Assembly (NCBI GenBank): GCA_036759125.1
Contig: DAIOVG010000031.1
Coordinates: 1-19,611 of the forward strand
Direction of reading: 5' to 3'
DNA from: CAXXOK01 sp036759125
GTDB taxonomy: Bacteria; Bacillota; Clostridia; Christensenellales; Aristaeellaceae
Length of the DNA stretch: 19,611 nt
The position numbers were made by a program, and so were the translations under genes. Each line of letters starts with the position of its first letter. The stretch's first letter is position 1. Shown here piece after piece: positions 14,837 to 19,611 of this stretch. The notes beneath the pieces are model-generated. The model did not search any database, had not been told where the DNA came from, and saw nothing but the letters and a program-made list of their open reading frames with translations.

Positions 14837-15043
14837 TCATTTCTCTACGCGGATGGCAACCTCGGGGCACATGGTGGCACAAAACGCACAGCCGATGCAA
14901 GCCGCGGGTTCGCCGCAAAGCGCGGTATGGTATCCTTTCGGATTGATTTGCGTGGTGCTGATGATCATAATCTGTTTGGGGCAGGCGCCTACGCACAGAC
15001 CGCAGCCCTTGCAGAGATCCTCGTTGACGGTGACCGAAGCCAT
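14837..15043 (-). CDS. 2-oxoacid:ferredoxin oxidoreductase, ferredoxin-like (delta) subunit
   Basis: A 68-residue protein with two 4Fe-4S motifs: CKGCGLCVGACP (Cys11, 14, 17, 21) and CIGCAFCATMCP (Cys49, 52, 55, 59). It passes electrons from the thiamine-bound intermediate to soluble ferredoxin. The start MASVTVNEDLCKGCG has AGGGAGG upstream; the frame extends 60 codons further but into the promoter. It is the first gene of the operon, about 42 bases after the predicted transcription start. Confidence 0.95.
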   Translation of the reverse strand: MASVTVNEDLCKGCGLCVGACPKQIMIISTTQINPKGYHTALCGEPAACIGCAFCATMCPEVAIRVEK

Positions 15044-15091
15044 TTCTCCGCCTCCCTTTCCTTTATAAGACGCGTTTGTCACTCGTCGTTT

Positions 15092-15120
15092 ATCATAAGC
15101 CAATGCAGGGGGATTGTCAA
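15092..15120 (-). promoter_or_regulatory. Strong sigma-A-type promoter of the oxidoreductase operon
   Basis: On the minus strand, -35 TTGACA (15120-15115) and -10 TATGAT (15097-15092) are 17 bases apart. Both boxes are at or one base from consensus. Transcription would start near 15085, about 42 bases before the ferredoxin-subunit ATG. Confidence 0.82.
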
Positions 15121-15266
15121 CGCGCAGGGCGTGAGTGGAGGACCCGGTCAAACAGCGTGGAAAGCTTGTATCCAAAGCGTGATCAGGGGTCTGCGCAAAT
15201 GTAAAAATGCGGTCACAGAGCATTCTAATGTTGTGTTCATCCTCTCCTCAGTAGATTTGAAGCGTT
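15121..15266. other. Spacer between two divergent promoters; no gene seen
   Basis: The gap between the ferredoxin subunit and xpaC (15044-15350) holds two divergent promoters about 150 bases apart. Between them I see no convincing reading frame with a ribosome site, no terminator and no clear palindrome. It may contain regulator sites I cannot identify. Confidence 0.6.
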
Positions 15267-15295
15267 TTGTCTTTTCTTGCTTCATGGAATATGCT
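15267..15295 (+). promoter_or_regulatory. Probable promoter of the xpaC-telA operon
   Basis: -35 TTGTCT (15267-15272) and -10 TATGCT (15290-15295) are separated by 17 bases. The overlapping TATACT (15295-15300) is an alternative -10 but has no good -35 at 16-18 bases. The leader would be about 50 bases to the ATG at 15351. Confidence 0.6.
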
Positions 15296-15350
15296 ATACT
15301 TTGAAAGACAAACGAACTCAAGATTTTATCGGAAATACAAGGGAGCGAAC

Positions 15351-16238
15351 ATGAGCAATCAATCCAGAAGAGACAGGCGGCGCAAGGGGAAAAAGGCCGG
15401 AGACATGGCGTTCGGCATCACCTTTTTGCTGTACTTTATATTTGTTGGCCGGTTCGGGTTCGGCGGCCTGTTCGGCGGCTTGATTGTGGCCGGGCTGGTG
15501 AGCTCCATCGTCCGTTCCATGGCTTCGGGCTTGGACCTGAACGCCAACAACAACCAGAGCGCCGAGCGCAAGGCGCGCGCCGCCAAGCCTGTGGAAGCGG
15601 TTGTGGAGGAAAAACCCGTAGCCGCCGTTCCCACGGATAAAACCGGCAATCCCGAAGTGGATGCGATCCTGGACAAGGGCCGCAGAACCATTCTGCAGAT
15701 TCGCGCCGAGAACAAGAGGATTCCCGATGAACTGCTCACCAGGCAGCTCGACCAGCTGGAAATCCTCTGCGGTGAAATTTTCCGCGCCGTGCACGACAAG
15801 CCGGAGAAGGCATCGCAGATCCGCAAGTTCATGGATTATTACCTGCCCACGACCCTTAAAATCGTATCCACCTATCGGGTGATCAGCGAGCGCGGCGTAT
15901 TCGGAAACGAGATGGCGCAGGCGCGCCAGCGTATTGAGGATGCCCTTGGCACCGTCATCAAAGGCTGTCAAAAGCTATTGTCCAAGCTCTACCAGGACGA
16001 TGTTCTCGATATTACCACCGATATCGACGTGCTGGAGCAGATGCTCAAGCGCGACGGCCTGACCGAGACCGAGCTGCAAATCGCGGCTGAGCAGGCCCGG
16101 CGCGCGGCGGAGATCAACCAGGCCATCGACCAGAGGGCGAGGTCAGCCGCGCCCCAGCCCGCGCAGCAAATATCGCAAACCCAGCAGCAGTCTGCCGCCT
16201 CCGCAGGCGGATCGCAGGCGCAGCAGATCGAATATTGA
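15351..16238 (+). CDS. xpaC: XpaC-family membrane protein
   Basis: A 295-residue XpaC-like protein. It has a short positively charged N-terminus (NQSRRDRRRKGKK), two hydrophobic segments (about 18-34 and 36-57), a low-complexity linker (about 65-100), then a helical cytoplasmic domain with the XpaC-type stretch KFMDYYLPTTLKIVSTYRVI (159-178). It ends in a Gln/Ala/Ser-rich tail. XpaC is named from hydrolysis of 5-bromo-4-chloroindolyl phosphate in Bacillus, but its biochemical job is not settled. It is regularly next to a TelA homologue (xpaC-yaaN in B. subtilis), as here, and both are linked to cell-envelope and antimicrobial stress. The ATG at 15351 has AAGGGAG upstream; a longer in-frame start at 15267 lies inside the promoter. 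Confidence 0.9.
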   Translation: MSNQSRRDRRRKGKKAGDMAFGITFLLYFIFVGRFGFGGLFGGLIVAGLVSSIVRSMASGLDLNANNNQSAERKARAAKPVEAVVEEKPVAAVPTDKTGNPEVDAILDKGRRTILQIRAENKRIPDELLTRQLDQLEILCGEIFRAVHDKPEKASQIRKFMDYYLPTTLKIVSTYRVISERGVFGNEMAQARQRIEDALGTVIKGCQKLLSKLYQDDVLDITTDIDVLEQMLKRDGLTETELQIAAEQARRAAEINQAIDQRARSAAPQPAQQISQTQQQSAASAGGSQAQQIEY

Positions 16239-16266
16239 CTTTGGAGTTATGTAAGGAGGCAATCTT

Positions 16267-17478
16267 ATGACTGAAGAAAACGCAAAGGCGCAGGCAACGG
16301 ACATCCCGGTGCTGTCGCTGGACGATCAATCCATGGCCAAGGATAAGGCGGACCTTGAGGAAGCCGTTGCGGCGCTGGAGAAGGTGAACGCAACCGCCCC
16401 CACCGCCAAATCGGCCAAGGTGGCCGAAAAAGCGCTCCAGGAGCTGGATACATCCATGCTCAGCGATACCGAAAAGGCGACCATCACGGAGTTCGCCAAG
16501 AAGATTGATATCGAAAACCCAGAGCATGTGCTGCTCTACGGCGCGAGCGCACAGAAAAAGGTCGCGGATTTCTCCGATAGCGCGCTGGCGACCGTGCGCA
16601 CCGACCAGACCGGCGAAACCGGCGATATGCTGGTCAAGCTGATCTCGGAAATCAAGGGCTTCTCTACCGAGGCGGACCGCCCCTCCGGCATCCGTGGCTG
16701 GTTCTGGGACGCGCGCAAGAACTTTGAAGAGATCAAAAACCGCTACGAGAAGGTGGATGTGAACGTGGATGTCGTCGCGCGCACGCTGGAGGAAAACCAG
16801 CGCACGCTGCTCAAGGACATCAGCATGCTCAACCACCTATACGATATGAACACGCAGTACTTCAAGGAGCTCACCATGTACATCGTTGCGGGTGAGAAAA
16901 AGCTCGCGGAGGTGCGCGAGGGCGCGCTCAAGGAGCTGAGCGAGAAGGCAAAGGCAAGCGGCGACACCATGGACGCGCAGCGCGTCAACGATCTGGCGAC
17001 CGCCTGCGACCGTTTTGAAAAGAAGATTCACGATCTGAAGCTCACCCGCACCGTCGCGCTGCAGATGGCGCCGCAGATTCGGCTTTTGCAGAATAACGAT
17101 AGCCTCCTGGTGGAGCGTATTCAGTCTACGCTTTCCAACACCCTGCCGCTTTGGAAAAGCCAGATCGTCATCGCGCTGGGCCTGGCCCGCAGCCAGCAGG
17201 CATTGAAGGCCCAGACGGCCGTAACCAATATGACAAACGAGCTGCTCAGAAAGAATGCCGAAATGCTCAAGATGGGCACCATCGAAACGGCCAAAGAGGC
17301 CGAGCGCGGCATTATCGACGTTACCACGCTGGCCAAAACCAACCAGGACCTGATCGACACCATCACCGAGGTGATGACCGTGCAGCGGGAAGGCCGCCAG
17401 CACCGCATCGACGCGGAGAAACAGTTGATCGTGCTGGAATCCCAGCTTAAGCAGAAGCTGTTGGAGCTGAAAGACTGA
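16267..17478 (+). CDS. telA: TelA-family (toxic anion resistance) protein
   Basis: A 403-residue TelA/YaaN homologue, predicted cytoplasmic and mostly coiled helix. The family core is seen at LLYGASAQKKVADFSDSAL (about 91-109), then GDMLVKLISEIKGF and RGWFWDARKNFEEIKNRYEK (about 144-163), and in the helical hairpin LLKDISMLNHLYDMNTQYFK. The last part (AKTNQDLIDTITEVMTVQREG) is also typical. Members are connected to tellurite resistance and to resistance to cell-envelope-active compounds, without a defined biochemical activity. AAGGAGG lies close before the ATG, 28 bases after xpaC ends, so the two are co-transcribed. Confidence 0.95.
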   Translation: MTEENAKAQATDIPVLSLDDQSMAKDKADLEEAVAALEKVNATAPTAKSAKVAEKALQELDTSMLSDTEKATITEFAKKIDIENPEHVLLYGASAQKKVADFSDSALATVRTDQTGETGDMLVKLISEIKGFSTEADRPSGIRGWFWDARKNFEEIKNRYEKVDVNVDVVARTLEENQRTLLKDISMLNHLYDMNTQYFKELTMYIVAGEKKLAEVREGALKELSEKAKASGDTMDAQRVNDLATACDRFEKKIHDLKLTRTVALQMAPQIRLLQNNDSLLVERIQSTLSNTLPLWKSQIVIALGLARSQQALKAQTAVTNMTNELLRKNAEMLKMGTIETAKEAERGIIDVTTLAKTNQDLIDTITEVMTVQREGRQHRIDAEKQLIVLESQLKQKLLELKD

Positions 17479-17498
17479 CGGGAAATTTACAGCGATCA

Positions 17499-17522
17499 AT
17501 GGCCTGCGGCACAGCAGGCCAT
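17499..17522 (+). promoter_or_regulatory. Hairpin between telA and the GS-like gene
   Basis: A perfect nine-base-pair stem ATGGCCTGC / GCAGGCCAT with a six-base loop GGCACA. It lies 20 bases after the telA stop and 30 bases before the GS-like ATG. There is no T-run, so it is at best a weak terminator or processing site. Its six-base loop is suggestive because ANTAR proteins bind hairpins with six-base loops, but it lacks the A at loop position 1 and G at position 4 of known targets. Confidence 0.4.
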
Positions 17523-17551
17523 AGACCAGAACCGATACACGGAGGGATCCA

Positions 17552-18832
17552 ATGCTAGCGCAAGAAGTCATGAATTTTTTGGAGGAAAACGACGTCAAGT
17601 TTGTACGCTTGGCGTTTCCCGATTTATTCGGGAGATTAAAGAATATCGCCATCCAGCCGGATCTGCTGGAAGAGGCGTTTGAGCAGGGCATACCGTTTGA
17701 GGCTTCCGCGGTGGACGGGTTTACGTCGCCGGGCGACGGAAGCCTCCTGCTGCGCCCCGATCCCGATACGCTTTGCATCCTTCCGTGGCGGCCGCAGGCA
17801 GGGCGGGTTTGCCGTCTGATCTGCGATGTGATCCGCGCGGACGGTACGCCGTATGAAAACGATACGCGCGGCATTCTGCGCAAGGCGGAGGCCATGGCGG
17901 CCGAGCGCGGGTTTTCCATCCGCATGGGCGCGGAGTGCGAGTTCTACCTCTTTGAAGCCGACGAGCAGGGCCGCATCACCAAAAAGCCGCAGGACAGGGG
18001 CAGCTATCTGGACGTCGCCCCGCTGGATCGCGGCGAGGACGTGCGCCGGGAAATCTGCCTGACGCTGCTGTCCATGAACATCCGCCCGGAGCTCAGCCAC
18101 CACGAGCGCGGTCCCGGGCAGAACGAGATCGATTTCCACCGCGCCGATCCCGTGACCGGCGCCGATCATCTGGTGGCGTTCCACAACGCCGTGCGTACCA
18201 TTGCCACGCGCTACGGCCTGGCCGCGTCCTTCATGCCCAAGCCGCTGCCCGGCGAATACGGCAACGCGTTCAAGGTGAACTTCGCGCTGTTCAAGGACCG
18301 CATTAACCTGTTCCGCATGGAGGACGGGCAGCTGATGCCTGAGGCGAAGGCCGCCATGGCGGGCGTATTGAACAGGCTCCCTGAGATGACCCTGTTTTTA
18401 AACCCCATCCCAAACAGCTACGACCGCCTGACCGACGGCGAAGCGCCCAACCGCGTTTGCTGGTCGCATCAGCGCAAGAAGAACGCCGTGCGCGTGCCGC
18501 TGCCCCAGCACCGCTTTGCCAGAATGCAGATCGCAAGCGCCGATAGCCTTTCCAACACCTATCTGGCCTATGCGCTGCTCATTTTCGCGGCGCTGGAAGG
18601 CATCGACAGGGGCGAGGAGCTGCCGCCGAGCGTTACCAGCGACTGGGATGCCATGCCGCCGCTTCCGGAATCCCTCAGCAAAGCCATCGAGGCCGCCGGA
18701 AACAGCGAGTTCATCCGGCGTACGCTGCCGGAGAGCGTTGTCACTGCATACCTGAACAACGCGCACATTCTGGTGCAGAAGGATCAGCAGGATAAAACCG
18801 GTTTGTTTGAAGAACAGTTCGGATGTTTTTAA
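17552..18832 (+). CDS. Glutamine-synthetase-family protein with substituted active-site residues
   Basis: A 426-residue homologue of type I glutamine synthetase, with both the N-terminal beta-grasp (about 15-95) and the catalytic domain. Compared with the Salmonella enzyme, the first metal site is kept: Glu130 (AECEF), Glu185 (HHERGPG) and Glu192 (QNEID). Of the second site only Glu128 remains: the His of GSGMH is Lys241 (GNAFKVNF) and the Glu of RIEVR is Gln326 (ARMQIAS). The Arg two residues later is Ala328, the Arg of NRS is Lys309, Asp50 is Glu50, and the DGSS loop reads EASA. Arg292 (NSYDRL) and Glu297 (EAP) are kept. It lacks the adenylylation loop. GGAGGG precedes the ATG. An ANTAR gene follows, as with clostridial glnA-nitR. 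Normal ATP-dependent synthesis of glutamine is doubtful; a sensor or different ligase is possible. Confidence 0.88.
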   Translation: MLAQEVMNFLEENDVKFVRLAFPDLFGRLKNIAIQPDLLEEAFEQGIPFEASAVDGFTSPGDGSLLLRPDPDTLCILPWRPQAGRVCRLICDVIRADGTPYENDTRGILRKAEAMAAERGFSIRMGAECEFYLFEADEQGRITKKPQDRGSYLDVAPLDRGEDVRREICLTLLSMNIRPELSHHERGPGQNEIDFHRADPVTGADHLVAFHNAVRTIATRYGLAASFMPKPLPGEYGNAFKVNFALFKDRINLFRMEDGQLMPEAKAAMAGVLNRLPEMTLFLNPIPNSYDRLTDGEAPNRVCWSHQRKKNAVRVPLPQHRFARMQIASADSLSNTYLAYALLIFAALEGIDRGEELPPSVTSDWDAMPPLPESLSKAIEAAGNSEFIRRTLPESVVTAYLNNAHILVQKDQQDKTGLFEEQFGCF

Positions 18833-18858
18833 GAATTCGTCTTTCAACTCCCGTACGC

Positions 18859-18894
18859 TGCCGGATTCATGGGTATTCGCAAGTGGTTCCGGCA
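18859..18894 (+). promoter_or_regulatory. Possible long-loop hairpin between the GS-like and ANTAR genes
   Basis: TGCCGGA (18859-18865) can pair with TCCGGCA (18888-18894) around a 22-base loop, with two further outer pairs after a mismatch. It is followed by ATTTGTTT, which is only moderately T-rich. It could be a weak attenuator in the 114-base gap. No other element or promoter is visible in the gap. Confidence 0.25.
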
Positions 18895-18946
18895 ACGCAT
18901 TTGTTTCCGATACCCTCCCTACCCCCACGAATAGGAGAGCACGACG

Positions 18947-19516
18947 TTGACGCAGGGGCGTAATTTACTGGTAGCTGCAAAGGGGCAGGAAAAGCTGACG
19001 GAATGGCTCAGTTCTGTTTGCGTCGGCGAGATTGTTACGGTAACGGGCGCGGCGCAGGCACGCCGCAAGGCAAGCGGGGATGAGTTCTCGCTTGCTTTGA
19101 TCAATATGCCCCTGCAGGATGAATCGGGCCTGGATCTGGCCGTCGACCTGGCCCGCAATACCACTGCGGCGGTCGTGCTGCTGGTGAAGGCTGAAACGGT
19201 GCCGCTGGTCGCCGATACGGCGGTCGAAGCCGGTGTGCTGATCGTGCCCAAGCCTGTCAACCTCCTGCTGTTTGAGCAGATTGTCAAAGTCGGCATCGCC
19301 TGCCGCAACCGCCTGCTGATGTATAAGGAGCAAACCGCCCGTTTGCAAACGCGCTATGAGGAGCTTAAGGTGATCGACCGCGCCAAGTGCCTGCTGATCG
19401 AGCATATGCGCGTCACGGAGGAGGAAGCGCACCGCATCATCGAAAAAGAGGCCATGGACAGCCGCATGTCGCGGGTGCGCGTGGCCAAGAAGGTATTGGA
19501 TCGTTTCGAGCTGTAG
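18947..19516 (+). CDS. ANTAR-domain RNA-binding antiterminator with pseudo-receiver domain (NitR-like)
   Basis: A 189-residue protein. Residues about 5-120 have the shape of a response-regulator receiver, but the phosphoacceptor position is Asn53 (LALINMPLQDESG, where receivers have LxDxxLPD). The N-terminal acidic pair is missing (LLVAAKG); the conserved Lys102 (VPKPVN) is kept. A helical linker (about 120-140) leads to the ANTAR domain (about 141-188): VIDRAKCLLIEHMRVTEEEA, HRIIEKEAMDSRMSRVRVAK. ANTAR proteins bind paired RNA hairpins to prevent transcription termination. In clostridia such a gene often accompanies glnA, pointing to a nitrogen role. The start is TTG at 18947 with AGGAG about nine bases upstream; no ATG is available near the N-terminus. 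Without the Asp it is probably controlled by a ligand or partner, perhaps the adjacent GS-like protein; this is inference. Confidence 0.92.
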   Translation: MTQGRNLLVAAKGQEKLTEWLSSVCVGEIVTVTGAAQARRKASGDEFSLALINMPLQDESGLDLAVDLARNTTAAVVLLVKAETVPLVADTAVEAGVLIVPKPVNLLLFEQIVKVGIACRNRLLMYKEQTARLQTRYEELKVIDRAKCLLIEHMRVTEEEAHRIIEKEAMDSRMSRVRVAKKVLDRFEL

Positions 19517-19535
19517 CCCTATGCTTTGATTAAAT

Positions 19536-19562
19536 CCTCGCAGGTCGCTGCGAGGGTTTTTG
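19536..19562 (+). terminator. Intrinsic terminator after the ANTAR gene
   Basis: An eight-base-pair stem CCTCGCAG / CTGCGAGG (19536-19543 and 19548-19555) with loop GTCG, followed by GTTTTTGT. It lies 20 bases after the ANTAR stop. Confidence 0.9.
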
Positions 19563-19569
19563 TATTTAG

Positions 19570-19594
19570 AAAACCACTGGCTAGGCCAGTGGTT
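19570..19594 (-). terminator. Probable terminator of a converging gene beyond the right edge
   Basis: A perfect ten-base-pair stem AACCACTGGC / GCCAGTGGTT (19572-19581 and 19585-19594) with loop TAG. Read on the minus strand the stem ends in TTTTC, so it suits a minus-strand gene lying to the right of the window. It stands 10 bases from the plus-strand terminator, as expected where two genes converge. Confidence 0.6.
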
Positions 19595-19611
19595 CCAAAA
19601 AAGGCTTTTGC

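Overview
The window reads as chromosomal DNA of a Gram-positive, probably clostridial Bacillota with fairly high G+C (about 55-60% by eye). The evidence is lineage-typical genes: whiA followed by a crh/HPr gene, an XpaC-TelA pair, a glutamine-synthetase-like gene followed by an ANTAR antiterminator, a four-subunit 2-oxoacid:ferredoxin oxidoreductase (anaerobic metabolism), AGGAGG-type ribosome sites and sigma-A-type promoters. A placement near Christensenellales is only a guess. I see no tRNA, rRNA, CRISPR array, insertion sequence or phage gene.

Layout. (1) Positions 1-4539, minus strand: whiA, a Crh-like HPr protein without its phosphorylatable His, an unrecognised all-helical protein, a cytoplasmic GH13 neopullulanase/cyclomaltodextrinase-type enzyme and the start of recF. 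They are packed nearly end to end behind one promoter (4629-4658). (2) 4660-5607, plus strand: a divergent ROK fructokinase whose -35 box abuts that of the whiA promoter. (3) 5651-11240: a two-way terminator, then a minus-strand carbohydrate ABC importer: an LplB-type permease with an extra ~550-residue membrane region, an LplC-type permease and a solute-binding protein. It has a near-consensus promoter, a ~220-nt leader and a cre/LacI-like palindrome, but no ATPase gene. Decayed LysR-like coding sequence lies just upstream. (4) 11478-15120, minus strand: ferredoxin, alpha, a lysine/glutamate-rich helical protein, beta and gamma of a 2-oxoacid:ferredoxin oxidoreductase, bounded by a promoter and a terminator. 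(5) 15267-19562, plus strand: xpaC, telA, a glutamine-synthetase homologue with altered active-site residues, and an ANTAR protein with a pseudo-receiver domain, closed by a terminator. A minus-strand terminator at the right edge points to a converging gene outside the window.

How the genes may work together. Sugar import (ABC operon), fructose phosphorylation (ROK) and oligosaccharide hydrolysis (GH13) sit beside a Crh-like regulator, so the left half looks like carbohydrate metabolism tied to catabolite control. The oxidoreductase would exchange electrons with ferredoxin during 2-oxoacid oxidation or synthesis. The GS-like/ANTAR pair resembles clostridial nitrogen regulation, but the enzyme may be a sensor or have changed function.

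The strongest candidates for something undescribed are the triplicated four-helix membrane module fused to the permease, the helical protein inserted between oxidoreductase subunits, and the GS-like protein lacking its second metal site next to an ANTAR partner.
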